From positions 124,001-188,000 of the forward strand of contig NZ_JASTZU010000012.1 of the NCBI RefSeq assembly GCF_030282825.1: DNA of 64,000 nt, read 5' to 3'. Position numbers and translations under genes: made by a program. Below, piece by piece: positions 53,126 to 62,738 of the stretch (position 1 is its first letter; every line of letters starts with the position of its first letter). The notes beneath the pieces were generated by a model that was not told the origin of the DNA, ran no database searches, and worked only from the letters and a program-made list of their open reading frames with translations. The stretch comes from Aquibacillus rhizosphaerae. GTDB lineage: Bacteria > Bacillota > Bacilli > Bacillales > Amphibacillaceae.

Positions 53126-54280
53126 TTACTTGCTCTTTTTCTTTGTTGCTTGGGTCATTTGATGCCAAACTGACCCTTTTGCAGCTTCTCCACCCTCAAT
53201 TCGTTCTAGTGCCATGTTGACTTGCATACGGACTTCGAATTCTGGATCATTTGCTGCAGATGTTAATGCTTCAATCGCTGTTCGGTCGCCAATTTCGTAT
53301 AAAAACATGGCTGCGCGCCAACGAACCAAACGATTGGGGTCCTTCAAAGATACAATCATTTCTGGCATTGCTTCTTTAAAACCTAAATCAGATAAGCAAT
53401 CACCTGCAGTTCTTCTAACCGTTACAGCATTGTCTTTTAGTGCTTTGTATAGGTATGGAAGAACCTCGGGCTCCTCAATCATTCCTAAATAAGCAGTTGC
53501 GAGTCTTCGTATCGATGCTTTTTCATCGTTTAAAGCTTTTGCTAAGAATGGTAGCTTCTCATAGGAAGGCTCCATATGATCTAGCGCAGCATATCTTACC
53601 TTCCAATCCTCGTGATCGAGTACGGAAAGAGGGGTTTGCTCTTCAGGAGCAGCCTTTTCGATTGCTGATTCGCTATTGTTATCTAAAGCTATTTTTACTA
53701 GTTGGTTTAGACGGTCTTGATCATAACTGGCAGATAGTTCATCTACTATATCATTCCCAATCTCTTCTAAAGCACCGTACCTTGGACGCTGTTCTACCCA
53801 TTTTCTTTCCATGACGAAATTGGGAGAAGCAGCAGATGCCTCCATGGTAGCATTCATGAATATTTTCGGTAAACCAAATCGCTTTTCTTCGTTACCATCA
53901 TCAAGCTTTACTTGCATCGGAATATTCCTAAACATCTGTATGAGAACTTTTACCTCACCGAAAGCCTCATCAGAAGGTTGTACCATCTTTACGTTAGTGA
54001 TTTCATGGAGATTAGCTTCTTCCGAACCAAGAGTTCGCCGTACTTCCGGAAGAATAACTTCCCAGGCCACTTTAGGATGACGTTCTAAAGCAATAAAGTC
54101 TACTACTTGGTATATTCCCTTTACACCTTCAATCTCGAATAAAGACTGTATATATGTTGGTGCACTTGATAAATCATCACCTTGTTTGTAGTTCATTGTT
54201 TGGTTATCAGGTAATGTTTCGTTTAGATTGATTTTCATGGAATGAGGACTAGGTGTTGGCTCAATGGATATAATCTTCAA
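53126..54280 (-). CDS. cvfC: Conserved virulence factor C family (NifU-N plus HEAT repeats)
   Basis: 384 aa. Residues ~1-90 form a scaffold-protein Nfu/NifU N-terminal domain (KIISIEPTPSPHSMKINLN...FEIEGVKGIYQVVDFIALER). Residues ~200-370 form HEAT-like helical repeats (LDHEDWKVRYAALDHMEP, DEKASIRRLATAYLGMI, DNAVTVRRTAGDCLSDLG, DPNRLVRWRAAMFLYEIG, DPEFEVRMQVNMALERI). Function not settled; iron-sulphur or bacillithiol-linked roles are possible. AAGGGGGG precedes TTG 54280, preferred to the ATG at 54325. Confidence 0.88.
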   Translation of the reverse strand: MKIISIEPTPSPHSMKINLNETLPDNQTMNYKQGDDLSSAPTYIQSLFEIEGVKGIYQVVDFIALERHPKVAWEVILPEVRRTLGSEEANLHEITNVKMVQPSDEAFGEVKVLIQMFRNIPMQVKLDDGNEEKRFGLPKIFMNATMEASAASPNFVMERKWVEQRPRYGALEEIGNDIVDELSASYDQDRLNQLVKIALDNNSESAIEKAAPEEQTPLSVLDHEDWKVRYAALDHMEPSYEKLPFLAKALNDEKASIRRLATAYLGMIEEPEVLPYLYKALKDNAVTVRRTAGDCLSDLGFKEAMPEMIVSLKDPNRLVRWRAAMFLYEIGDRTAIEALTSAANDPEFEVRMQVNMALERIEGGEAAKGSVWHQMTQATKKKSK

Positions 54281-54404
54281 TAGTGGTCCCCCCTTATTAG
54301 TTATGCTTAGAGTTGATTTTAACAAATATAATGGACATATTCCATTTTGTTGAATTTTGTAAAGGCAATAAAATATCTTCTGACAAACAAATGGTGGCTC
54401 AACG

Positions 54405-54449
54405 AAAAGAGGGGCCGCATATTGAAAACGATACGCCAGGCCACCCCTA
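54405..54449 (-). terminator. Possible terminator of the pabA-pabBC operon
   Basis: On the minus strand AGGGGTGGCC and GGCCCCTCTTTTC pair imperfectly; the 5' arm overlaps the stop codon. Confidence 0.45.
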
Positions 54450-56186
54450 GTCTTTAAGCGGAATATTTATTTCTACCCAACCACGAACACTGTTAATAAA
54501 CCAAATTCGGTCGTAAGTCATTAATTCCTCTTTCTTAACTACCTTTTCCTTAATAACGCGGTTGTCCAATAAATACTGTCTATATGTCCCTGCGAGTAAA
54601 CCACAATCGATAGGTGGAGTGAAAAATTCTCCATTTAATTCTACAACGAGATTTCCAATGGTAAACTCGGTTATTTCCCTTTTTTTATTCCATAATAATG
54701 TAGAAAAAAATCGATCATCCTTATGTTGATCATACATATCGCGATAGGTGGTTTTGTGAAAAAGAAACGGGTTTTGATCGTCAATTGGCTCGTGAGCAAG
54801 TGAACAGTTTACAGGGTGGACCAATGCCTTTACGGGGTGAGCTTCTATTATGATTTCCCCATTCTTTCCAACAAGTAGCCTAGCTTTGTACGTTCCTTTT
54901 GGATACTGATGTGGAAGCTTATCTAGTTTTTGTTCAACATCTTTCACGATTAATGAAAAACCAAAGTACTGAGCTGACGCTTTCAGACGCTTCATGTGAT
55001 AATCACGTAGTGGATAATCTCCGTTTTCAAGTAGCAACGATTCTAGTAATTGAAACTTTTTTCGTTTTTCTGTAAGTAAACGAGCCTTTGTTAACAGCTC
55101 TTCATATTCCCCTATTACAGTAGAATCCCAAGTCACCCCACCACCAGCACCATAGATAGCTTTTCGTGCTGATTTGTCTATCGTAACGGTTCGAATTGGT
55201 ACGTTGAATATCGCTTCTCGTTCTGGAGTAATAAACCCGATGGCGCCACAATAAACCTCTCTTGGTGTTTGCTCAAGTTCAGCAATATATTCCATTGTTT
55301 TAATTTTTGGAGCACCAGTAATCGATCCGCAAGGAAACAATGCTTTAAACCAATCTAAAATCGTCGTATTATCCTGGAGCGCAGCAGTAATCGTAGAAGT
55401 CATTTGATGAACAGTTGGGTAAGACTCAATTTCAAACAATCTCGGAACAGTGACAGTTCCGGGTTTTGCTATTCTTCCAATATCATTTCTTAAAAGATCA
55501 ACAATCATTAGATTTTCTGATTGGTCTTTTTCAGAGTAACGTAGTTGATCTTTATATACTTGGTCTTCTTCTAGAAACCGCCCGCGTTTTGCAGTTCCCT
55601 TCATTGGTTTCGTGGTTATACCGTTATTCTTAACGTGAAAGAATAATTCTGGTGATGCAGACAAGATACGATAGTTGCCGATGTTTATATATGCATTATA
55701 CGAAGACTGTTGATTTCTTGTTAGTTGTCGATAAAAAGAAAAATCATCTCCGTAAAATTCAGCTTCTAATCGAGCGGTGTAATTTACCTGATATGTATTA
55801 CCAGCTTCGATGGCGCCTTTAATTTTATTGATCCCTGCTTGGTATTCCTCAAAACTTGAAGTTAAATGCCAGTTGGATACATGATAATCAATTTCTCTCT
55901 TCATTTCATCAAATCTGGATGGCTTTTCGAATACACCGAACCATAGGAGTGGAAGATTACTATTAGGATGCGTGCTATAGTGATGATCGAATGCTGGTGC
56001 TGCTTCGTAGGATACAAAGCCTGCAACATAATAACCATCATTTATTGCTTGTTCCATGCTAGAAAACACCGACTTTACTTCATCAAGTTGGTGGGCTTTA
56101 TATACTTGGATAGGTTTCGTGAACAAATAGGGAGTGTTCTCACCAGAGCTATTCAAAAATTCATAAAGAAGATAGGGTTGCTCCAT
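54447..56186 (-). CDS. pabB: Aminodeoxychorismate synthase component I fused to aminodeoxychorismate lyase (PabB-PabC)
   Basis: Makes 4-amino-4-deoxychorismate from chorismate and then 4-aminobenzoate for folate. 579 aa. The chorismate-binding domain (~1-370) has NLMIVDLLRNDIGRIAKPGTV, CGSITGAPKIKTMEYIAELE and GAGGGVTWDS. The C-terminal ~200 residues form an aminotransferase class IV domain (LLESLLLENGDYPLRDYHMKRLKAS...GNLVVELNGEFFTPPIDCGLLAGTYRQ). One chain thus does both steps. A GTG in the GAGGTG site precedes the true ATG. It overlaps pabA by 26 bases, giving coupled translation. Confidence 0.92.
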   Translation of the reverse strand: MEQPYLLYEFLNSSGENTPYLFTKPIQVYKAHQLDEVKSVFSSMEQAINDGYYVAGFVSYEAAPAFDHHYSTHPNSNLPLLWFGVFEKPSRFDEMKREIDYHVSNWHLTSSFEEYQAGINKIKGAIEAGNTYQVNYTARLEAEFYGDDFSFYRQLTRNQQSSYNAYINIGNYRILSASPELFFHVKNNGITTKPMKGTAKRGRFLEEDQVYKDQLRYSEKDQSENLMIVDLLRNDIGRIAKPGTVTVPRLFEIESYPTVHQMTSTITAALQDNTTILDWFKALFPCGSITGAPKIKTMEYIAELEQTPREVYCGAIGFITPEREAIFNVPIRTVTIDKSARKAIYGAGGGVTWDSTVIGEYEELLTKARLLTEKRKKFQLLESLLLENGDYPLRDYHMKRLKASAQYFGFSLIVKDVEQKLDKLPHQYPKGTYKARLLVGKNGEIIIEAHPVKALVHPVNCSLAHEPIDDQNPFLFHKTTYRDMYDQHKDDRFFSTLLWNKKREITEFTIGNLVVELNGEFFTPPIDCGLLAGTYRQYLLDNRVIKEKVVKKEELMTYDRIWFINSVRGWVEINIPLKD

Positions 56187-56781
56187 GTTTTTCACCTCGA
56201 TTATGTTTCCATTTGATTGCTAGCTCGTAACTGTTCTGTATCATTTTAAAACCATTTTCAGTCAAAATGGACTCTGGATGAAATTGGATGGCTTCTGTGG
56301 GAAATCGTACGTGACGAACACCCATTATGGCTCCGTCTACAGCAGTTGCGTTTACTTGTATTTGTTCTGGAATGTGTTTAGGTGAAGCAACTAATGAATG
56401 ATAACGGGTGATTTTAGATGGACTAGGTAACTCTTTGAAGATACCTTGTTGATCATGGTTCATCAGTGTTACTTTTCCATGCATAGGTCTTTTTCCCTTT
56501 TCTACCTTACCACCAAAATAGTGCACGATGACTTGGAATCCAAGACAGACACCCAAAATGGCTGTGTCTCTGTAAAAATAATCGACAACGTCAGGGCAAA
56601 TGCCCGATTCAGTTGGATCTCCAGGGCCTGGTGATAAAACAATTAAATCAGGGTCTAGTTCTTGTATTTGTTCAACAGATGTTTCATCATTACGAAATAC
56701 TAATACATCTGTAGTTATTTGTTTAAAGTACTGCACTAAGTTATAAGTAAAGGAATCGTAATTATCAATAATAACAATCAT
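56161..56781 (-). CDS. pabA: Aminodeoxychorismate/anthranilate synthase glutamine amidotransferase subunit
   Basis: Supplies ammonia from glutamine to PabB. Class I amidotransferase, 206 aa. The first strand IVIIDNYDSFTYNLVQYF, PGPGDP, nucleophile cysteine in LGVCLGFQVI and catalytic His-Glu in QFHPESILTENG are present. In Bacillus the same protein often serves tryptophan synthesis (TrpG). No trp genes are here; with PabB-PabC adjacent, folate is its main task. ATG 56781 is nine bases after a GTG in the GAAGGGTG site. Confidence 0.93.
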   Translation of the reverse strand: MIVIIDNYDSFTYNLVQYFKQITTDVLVFRNDETSVEQIQELDPDLIVLSPGPGDPTESGICPDVVDYFYRDTAILGVCLGFQVIVHYFGGKVEKGKRPMHGKVTLMNHDQQGIFKELPSPSKITRYHSLVASPKHIPEQIQVNATAVDGAIMGVRHVRFPTEAIQFHPESILTENGFKMIQNSYELAIKWKHNRGEKHGATLSSL

Positions 56782-56894
56782 TTTTTTCACCCTTCTATGT
56801 TAAACTCATAAATTCCATTATAACCTGAATGGTTTTGGAAAGCATCTAGTTAGTTTGTTGGGATTATTATTATAAACGTTACAAAGGGATATAA

Positions 56895-56930
56895 ACAAAA
56901 AATACCATCCAAGTAAATGGACGGTATGGC
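56895..56930 (-). terminator. Terminator of the chemoreceptor gene
   Basis: On the minus strand ATACCGTCCA and TGGATGGTAT pair around TTTACT, then TTTTTT. Confidence 0.88.
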
Positions 56931-56937
56931 AAGATTT

Positions 56938-58308
56938 TTATCCTTTGTTAATAGCCAAGTCAACTCCAATCATTCCAACAATTTCTTCATCCTTATAAAC
57001 GGGATAAGAAAGGGAGATACAGATATTTTTCGTGAGAGCAGAAATATATACGTCTGACATGTATGCTTTTCCTTTCATTGCTTCCATAAACCATGGACGA
57101 GCTTTTGCATTTACGAGTCCTGCAGGTGGATTAGAGTAAACAAATGTACCATCCTTACGATTTGACCAGACTGCTTCCATATCGGTATGTCGTTCAAAAA
57201 ACGCATGGAGAAGAGATGCGTGATGTTCTTGGTTTAATTGATATAAAGGTTCCTTAGCCAATAATGTTGTAATTTCTTCAGATATCGCTTGTACAACTGT
57301 TTCATCCACTTGAATTTCGGCAATATTTTCATCACTTTTAATAATTTCTTGTAGTGCATTCGATGTGCTTGTCAATGATTCGCTAATGGATAGTACTTCT
57401 TCACTGCTCTTAAACTGTTCGTCCATATCTAATGTAACACTGTACACATGATCTTTATTTTTTATAGACATATTGGATATTTCTTCTAACAGTGCTGCGA
57501 TCTCTTGCACACTGCCTGTTTGTTCCCCAACAGCTTGAGTTGAGTTTGACACCATGGATGTAATGGTTTCAAGATTAGATTTGAAGGAGTTAAGAAGTTT
57601 GATAACATCTTTTAATTGATTGGAACCATCTTCTACTTGCACAGTCTCGTCATTCACCATGTTAGTCGTACGTGAAATTTCATCTTGGATCAACTGTAAG
57701 TTACTTCTTGTCTGTGTTACTGCTTCAGATGTTTGGTTTGCGAGATTCCCTACTTCATTTGCAACAACTGCAAAACCTTTTCCTTCTTCTCCAGACCTCG
57801 CAGCCTCTATGGTAGCATTTAATGCTAGAATACTAGTTCGTTGGGATATCGCACCAATTGTATCAATTACTTTATTTATTTCTTGGGAGTGCGTTTCTAG
57901 TTGATTCATTTGTGTAATAAGTGTGTAGTGGCTTTTTAAAAGTGAATCCATTTTGTCGTGAAGCATGTCTAAGGAGCCTAAGGAGTTCATTAATTCTTGG
58001 TAAGAGGTTTGACTATTTTCATGTATCTCTTCAGAAACGGTGGAAATCTTAACAGCTGATGATTCAATTTCACTCATCTTTTCAGACACTTGTATGGTAT
58101 AGTCCATTGTTTTCTCACTATGGTTCTTTAAGTCTACTGTTCTATCTTTACTGGAAGTAGAAGTATGATTAAGTGAAACAGCAGCCAACTTCATTTGTTC
58201 CACAATCCCTTTTAATTGATCAGCAGCTACTTGTAATTGACCATTAATATTAGAGTTGTTATTAAGTTCGATTTCTTTTACGTTTCTTTTTGTCTTTAGT
58301 AAAAACAT
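56938..58308 (-). CDS. Soluble methyl-accepting chemotaxis protein with C-terminal sensory domain
   Basis: 456 aa without any membrane helix or signal peptide. A helical N-terminus leads into the MCP signalling domain (~60-320), whose hairpin tip contains [40 protein letters not shown], the CheA/CheW contact. The last ~110 residues ([22 protein letters not shown]...[49 protein letters not shown]) resemble a Cache/PDC sensory fold, which is normally extracellular and N-terminal. GAGGTGG before ATG. TATAAT at 58349-58344 is a likely -10. Monocistronic. Confidence 0.85.
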   Translation of the reverse strand: MFLLKTKRNVKEIELNNNSNINGQLQVAADQLKGIVEQMKLAAVSLNHTSTSSKDRTVDLKNHSEKTMDYTIQVSEKMSEIESSAVKISTVSEEIHENSQTSYQELMNSLGSLDMLHDKMDSLLKSHYTLITQMNQLETHSQEINKVIDTIGAISQRTSILALNATIEAARSGEEGKGFAVVANEVGNLANQTSEAVTQTRSNLQLIQDEISRTTNMVNDETVQVEDGSNQLKDVIKLLNSFKSNLETITSMVSNSTQAVGEQTGSVQEIAALLEEISNMSIKNKDHVYSVTLDMDEQFKSSEEVLSISESLTSTSNALQEIIKSDENIAEIQVDETVVQAISEEITTLLAKEPLYQLNQEHHASLLHAFFERHTDMEAVWSNRKDGTFVYSNPPAGLVNAKARPWFMEAMKGKAYMSDVYISALTKNICISLSYPVYKDEEIVGMIGVDLAINKG

Positions 58309-58622
58309 GTATAATCCACCTCGTATGTAAAGTTAGTTAACATGATTATATCATGAATTGTTAGAATTTTATAATTAATTTGATTTTATTTAATATGGTA
58401 TGATTAAGTTGCATTTTTTTACCTTTTAACAAAGAGCTAAGAGGGGCGGTTAAGTTTTAAAAAACAATTTTTGAATTGATTTGTAATTTAATTAATTTCC
58501 TAATGCCAATTTTGTCGTCACCTAAAACAATACTTAGTAGGATAAAACCGTTTCCGAACAATATAATGTTGTAGATTACGGAATAAGATAATTATGAAAT
58601 TGACTCAATTAGGATAAATAAT
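58309..58622. other. Region upstream of the chemoreceptor
   Basis: A/T-rich, with a possible minus-strand TATAAT near 58344. No gene or known RNA element is seen. Confidence 0.35.
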
Positions 58623-58674
58623 ATAAAAAACTGCCCTAAATGTCAGTTCTTCTTCTGACTATCCAGGGCAGCTC
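58623..58674 (-). terminator. Terminator of the siderophore-binding protein gene
   Basis: CTGCCCT and AGGGCAG enclose a secondary hairpin (GTCAG...CTGAC); a T run follows on the minus strand. Confidence 0.8.
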
Positions 58675-58689
58675 CTTTGCATCCTATAT

Positions 58690-59751
58690 TTACTTTAATG
58701 CTTCTATAACTTCTTCAATCTTATCAAGTTCGGATTGTAAGCCACCACCACTTAAATACCATAGTCCGCCATCTAAGTAGACGATTTGATCATTCTTATA
58801 AGCAGTAGTTTTCTGAATAATCTCATTTTCCATATCAGCATCAATATTTGATTCGCCATTTATCGCTGCTGTACGGTCGATAACGAATAATACTTCTGGA
58901 TCAAATTCTAAAATTGCTTCGAAGCCGAAATTAGATCCATGAGATGATGCTTCAATATCATCTGTTACAGGTTGAAATCCATATACATCATAAAGATAAC
59001 CAAAACGTGAATTCGATGCAAAACCTGATAAACTTCCTTCATTGTACATCGTTACTAAGCTTGTTTCGTGTCCCTCAGCTAAAGATTTTACTTCTTCTAA
59101 AGCGGAGTCAAATTCAGCTAGATATTCTTCTGCTTCTGCTTCTTTACCAAACATTTTAGCTGCGATATCTACAGATTCTAAGAATGAATTCCAATAGTCA
59201 TCTTGCGTAGTACCAATGTAAACAACATTCGGAGTAATTTCTTTCAATTGGTCATAGAATGCTGATTGACGACCAGAGATAAAAATTACATCTGGCTCTA
59301 AAGCAGCAATATCCTCAAGTAATGGTTCTTTTAAGCTACCAACGTTTGTATATTCATCTGATTCATAATCTTTTAAATGAGCAGGCAGTAAGTTTCCACC
59401 ACTAGCAACCCCTGTAATCCCTTCAACACCTAGTGCATCTAGAGTATCTAAAAATCCAAAATCAAACACAATAATGTTTTCAGGTTGTTCTTCAAATTCT
59501 ACTTCTGCAAAATTAAATGAAGTGCCATCTCTTCCTTCAACTTCTGTAACAGTTGGTGAAATGGTCATTGGATAAGCGGAAGTTTCAGTTTCTGCTGCTT
59601 CCTCTGATTCAGAACCTTCACCTTCTGTTGCCTCGTTTTGTTCTGTTTGATCCTCAGCTGCGGAAGCTTCCTCACTTTCTTCATTAGCACCACATGCAGC
59701 AAGCACTAATGCAAAAACTAAAAGTAAAATAGCAATTTGCCATTTTTTCAT
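58690..59751 (-). CDS. yclQ: Siderophore ABC transporter substrate-binding lipoprotein (YclQ/CeuE type)
   Basis: Captures a catecholate-type siderophore; B. subtilis YclQ binds petrobactin. 353 aa. Signal peptide with lipobox VLAAC (Cys ~20), a Glu-rich linker to ~58, then class III binding fold (IIVFDFGFLDTLDALGVEGITGVASGGNLLPAHLKDYESDEYTNVGSLKEPLLEDIAALEPDVIFI). Transcribed apart from the permease/ATPase operon, with its own Fur-controlled promoter and terminator. Confidence 0.88.
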   Translation of the reverse strand: MKKWQIAILLLVFALVLAACGANEESEEASAAEDQTEQNEATEGEGSESEEAAETETSAYPMTISPTVTEVEGRDGTSFNFAEVEFEEQPENIIVFDFGFLDTLDALGVEGITGVASGGNLLPAHLKDYESDEYTNVGSLKEPLLEDIAALEPDVIFISGRQSAFYDQLKEITPNVVYIGTTQDDYWNSFLESVDIAAKMFGKEAEAEEYLAEFDSALEEVKSLAEGHETSLVTMYNEGSLSGFASNSRFGYLYDVYGFQPVTDDIEASSHGSNFGFEAILEFDPEVLFVIDRTAAINGESNIDADMENEIIQKTTAYKNDQIVYLDGGLWYLSGGGLQSELDKIEEVIEALK

Positions 59752-59782
59752 AATTGTACCTCTCCTTAGTTATGTATTTTTC

Positions 59783-59801
59783 AATAATGATAATCATTAT
59801 C
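59783..59801 (-). promoter_or_regulatory. Fur box of yclQ
   Basis: AATAATGATAATCATTATC matches 18 of 19 consensus positions. Adjacent ATTGATAACAATTATCATT gives a second overlapping site up to about 59820. Confidence 0.93.
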
Positions 59802-59817
59802 ATTGATAACAATTATC

Positions 59818-59846
59818 ATTGTATAGTTGAAAATGATTCTCGTCAA
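59818..59846 (-). promoter_or_regulatory. Promoter of yclQ
   Basis: On the minus strand TTGACG (59846-59841), a 17-base spacer and TACAAT (59823-59818), running into the Fur boxes. Confidence 0.85.
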
Positions 59847-59910
59847 TACTTTTTTCAGTATTTTCTTTTTTTGTAAAAAAAGTAGTAAAAGTATAGTCAT
59901 TTTTTTATTT

Positions 59911-59965
59911 TAAAAGAGCCTCAAGGAGGAGCATCTTATGTGCTTCTTCTTGGGGCTCTTTTAAA
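59911..59965 (-). terminator. Terminator of the yclNOP operon
   Basis: AAAAGAGCC and GGCTCTTTT close a long hairpin whose inner arms (TCAAGGAGGAGCA and TGCTTCTTCTTGG) also pair. T-rich on the minus strand. Confidence 0.85.
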
Positions 59966-59975
59966 AGTGACTATA

Positions 59976-60746
59976 TTATGGTGTTTGAGAATTAAAGTAT
60001 ACACAAATACGACAGCCATTTTGTTCTTGAACTGGAATATCCATATCATATATTTCACGTAAAGCTTCTGGATTAATAATCTCATTTGTAGGTCCATTTT
60101 TGACAAGTTTACCATCTTTTAATGCCACAATATTATCAGAATAGACAGATGCAAAATTAATATCGTGTAACACGATAACAACTGTTCTTCCTAATTCATT
60201 AACAAGTTTACGTAATATTTTCATGATTTGGACAGAATGCTTCATATCCAAGTTATTTAAAGGTTCGTCAAGTAAGATATAATCGGTATCTTGTGCAATA
60301 ACCATTGCAATAAAAGCACGTTGCTTTTGTCCACCAGATAATTCATCTAAAAATTGATCTTGCATATCCATTAAATTCATATATTCCATCGCTTGTTCAA
60401 CAAACTTATTATCTTCAGCAGTTAAGCGACCTTTTGAATAAGGGTACCGTCCAAATGAAACTAATTCACGGACAGTTAAACGAACATTTAAAAAGTTTGC
60501 TTGTCTTAGAATGGAAACTCGTTTAGCGAATTCTGTGGATTTCCACTTTTTTACATTATTTTTATCGAGTAGTACTTCTCCTGTATCTGCATCTAATAAT
60601 CTACTAACCATAGATAAAAGTGTTGATTTACCAGCACCATTTGGTCCAATGAACGATGTGATTGTACCTGGTTGAATGGATACAGATACATCGTCAACGA
60701 CAGTCTTTTTATTAAATTGTTTTGTTAACCCTTTAATTTCTATCAT
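59976..60746 (-). CDS. yclP: Siderophore ABC transporter ATPase (YclP type)
   Basis: Energises siderophore import. 256 aa. Walker A GPNGAGKSTL, signature LSGGQKQRAFIAM, Walker B YILLDEPLNNLD and switch histidine in VIVLHDINFA. Starts within the stop of the upstream permease (four-base overlap). As the only siderophore ATPase in the window it might also serve the ATPase-less system at 9.6-12.7 kb, an inference. Confidence 0.92.
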   Translation of the reverse strand: MIEIKGLTKQFNKKTVVDDVSVSIQPGTITSFIGPNGAGKSTLLSMVSRLLDADTGEVLLDKNNVKKWKSTEFAKRVSILRQANFLNVRLTVRELVSFGRYPYSKGRLTAEDNKFVEQAMEYMNLMDMQDQFLDELSGGQKQRAFIAMVIAQDTDYILLDEPLNNLDMKHSVQIMKILRKLVNELGRTVVIVLHDINFASVYSDNIVALKDGKLVKNGPTNEIINPEALREIYDMDIPVQEQNGCRICVYFNSQTP

Positions 60747-61696
60747 GCAGTAGACCTACTTTCCCTTAGTAATAAGTAAATAAAGTAAATACCACCAACG
60801 AAGTTAATGATGACGCTAATGGTTGTGCGTAATTCTAATATATGCTCCACAATAAATTGACCACCAACTAATGCAGTAATACTGAACAAGCTAGCTCCGA
60901 TAATTAGGATTGAGTGCCTATATGTTGAAAAAAATTGATAGGATAAATTGGCGACAATTAAACCAAAAAATGTAATGGAACCTACTAATGCAGTAGATGT
61001 AGCAATTAAAACAGATGATAAGATGAGAATATTCATCACCAACCGGTCATAATTAATACCTAAATTAATTGCATTTTCACGTCCCAGTGACATTACATCG
61101 AGTTTTTTCATTATGAAGGAACCATAAATAAGCGAGAGTAACACAATGCCCATGGCAATATACAACAGCTCTGCTTTCACCTTTGAAAAAGAAGCAAATA
61201 AAAGTGATTGAAGTCCAAGATATTCAACTGGATCAATTAATACTTGCATGAAGGATACTAAGCTTCCTAAAAGTGTCCCGATAATCATACCAATTAACAA
61301 TAATAGAAAAATTGGATATTTATCTGCACGAAATAGAAAACGATATAGTAAAAGAGCAAATATTACCATAGCTACTAATGCCACACCAAAATTTAAATAT
61401 TTATTTATAATCCAGATAGACATGGACCCTGCAAAGAAATAAATTACTGTTTGAACTACTTCATACATAGAGCCAATTCCCATTACAGAAGGTGTTAAAA
61501 TCCGGTTTTGTGTAATTGTTTGGAACACAACAGTTGCATAGGATATAGCAACACCAGTAATAATCATGGCCGCTACACGAATCATTCGTCTAGGGAAAGC
61601 ATAATCAAATCCACCTTTAATATCATAAAAACCATATAGTAAGATACTAATCACCGCTAAAATAAATAAAAATATTATTTTTGTCCTATTTCGCAT
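60743..61696 (-). CDS. yclO: Siderophore ABC transporter permease (YclO type)
   Basis: 317 aa, about nine membrane helices of the FecCD family (VAISYATVVFQTITQNRILTPSVMGIGSMYEVVQT; SITFFGLIVANLSYQF is the ATPase-contact region). AGGGGGAG before ATG. Overlaps the other permease gene by 11 bases and the ATPase gene by 4. Confidence 0.9.
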   Translation of the reverse strand: MRNRTKIIFLFILAVISILLYGFYDIKGGFDYAFPRRMIRVAAMIITGVAISYATVVFQTITQNRILTPSVMGIGSMYEVVQTVIYFFAGSMSIWIINKYLNFGVALVAMVIFALLLYRFLFRADKYPIFLLLLIGMIIGTLLGSLVSFMQVLIDPVEYLGLQSLLFASFSKVKAELLYIAMGIVLLSLIYGSFIMKKLDVMSLGRENAINLGINYDRLVMNILILSSVLIATSTALVGSITFFGLIVANLSYQFFSTYRHSILIIGASLFSITALVGGQFIVEHILELRTTISVIINFVGGIYFIYLLLRESRSTA

Positions 61697-62639
61697 ATGC
61701 TCTCCCCCTAAATAACATAATTAAGAAGATCGCACTACCGATTACTGCCACTGTGACATTGACTGGGATTTCATACGGATGAATAATAATACGACCTATA
61801 ATGTCACATATTAGTAAGAAAACAATACCTAGGAAAACTGTATGGGGGATGATTTTGCGTAAATTGTCCCCCAGATATATCGATACAATATTTGGAACAA
61901 TCAGACCTAAAAAAGGAATGACTCCTACAGTTAGGACTACTGTTGTAGCAATAACTGCAACAAGAATAAGTCCAATATTTAAAACTAATTTGTAACTTAA
62001 CCCTAAATTTTTCGCAAAATCTTCACCCATTCCAGCGACGGTGAATTTATTCGCATACAAGTACGCTAAAATAATGGCAGGAATACTAATATACAACAAT
62101 TCATAACGACCAGATATAATTAAGGTAAAACTGCCCATTAACCATGCAGATATATTTTGAATAAGATCTGCTTCATAAGCAAAGAATGTTGTAATGGACG
62201 ACAAAATATTTCCATACATAATCCCGATTAACGGAACAAAAATCGCATCCTTAAATTTAATTCTATTAAGAATTTGCATAAAGACTAAGGTTCCAACTAG
62301 AGCAAAGGCGAAACTAAAAATTACTTGTTGTGTGTATGTAACGTTTGTAATAAATAACATAGAAATTAAAATTCCTAGTTTAGCTGCATCAAGGGTACCA
62401 GCAGTAGTTGGAGATACAAATTTGTTGCGACTTAATGATTGCATGATAAGCCCGGCAATGCTCATTCCTGCTCCTGCCAGGATTATTGCTATTAACCTGG
62501 GTACACGGCTAACAAAGAAAATATGTGCTTCGTCAGAATTTAAATCTAACAAGTTACTAATCTTAATATCAATTGCACCAATAAATAGCGATATAAAAGA
62601 TAGAATAATAGTAGCAGTAATTAAAATCCACAGTTTCAT
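61686..62639 (-). CDS. yclN: Siderophore ABC transporter permease (YclN type)
   Basis: 317 aa, FecCD family with about nine membrane helices (GAGMSIAGLIMQSLSRNKFVSPTTAGTLDAAKLGI; VIPFLGLIVPNIVSIYLG). First gene of yclN-yclO-yclP. GAGGATTAC before ATATG. A Fur box lies 40 bases before the start. Confidence 0.9.
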   Translation of the reverse strand: MKLWILITATIILSFISLFIGAIDIKISNLLDLNSDEAHIFFVSRVPRLIAIILAGAGMSIAGLIMQSLSRNKFVSPTTAGTLDAAKLGILISMLFITNVTYTQQVIFSFAFALVGTLVFMQILNRIKFKDAIFVPLIGIMYGNILSSITTFFAYEADLIQNISAWLMGSFTLIISGRYELLYISIPAIILAYLYANKFTVAGMGEDFAKNLGLSYKLVLNIGLILVAVIATTVVLTVGVIPFLGLIVPNIVSIYLGDNLRKIIPHTVFLGIVFLLICDIIGRIIIHPYEIPVNVTVAVIGSAIFLIMLFRGRAYAK

Positions 62640-62679
62640 ATGTAATCCTCGTTACTTATTGTATTCACAGAATGTAAAT

Positions 62680-62698
62680 GAAAATGATTATCATTCTA
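62680..62698 (-). promoter_or_regulatory. Fur box of yclNOP
   Basis: GAAAATGATTATCATTCTA is a palindromic Fur-type site just downstream of the -10, with four to five differences from the full consensus. Confidence 0.85.
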
Positions 62699-62709
62699 AG
62701 TGTGCGTAA

Positions 62710-62738
62710 ATTATAATCAAAGATGAATTTGTTGTCAA
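62710..62738 (-). promoter_or_regulatory. Promoter of yclNOP
   Basis: On the minus strand a full-consensus TTGACA (62738-62733), 17-base spacer and TATAAT (62715-62710). Confidence 0.92.

Noticed and set aside
58318-58370. Sigma-D (flagellar) promoter for the chemoreceptor
   Set aside because: A TAAA and GATAT pair exists, but spacing is about 12 bases and not 15, and a TATAAT gives a simpler sigma-A reading.
62194-62709. Plus-strand open frame of 171 codons
   Set aside because: Antisense to the yclN permease; its hydrophobic composition merely mirrors the membrane protein, and it ends in the Fur/promoter region.
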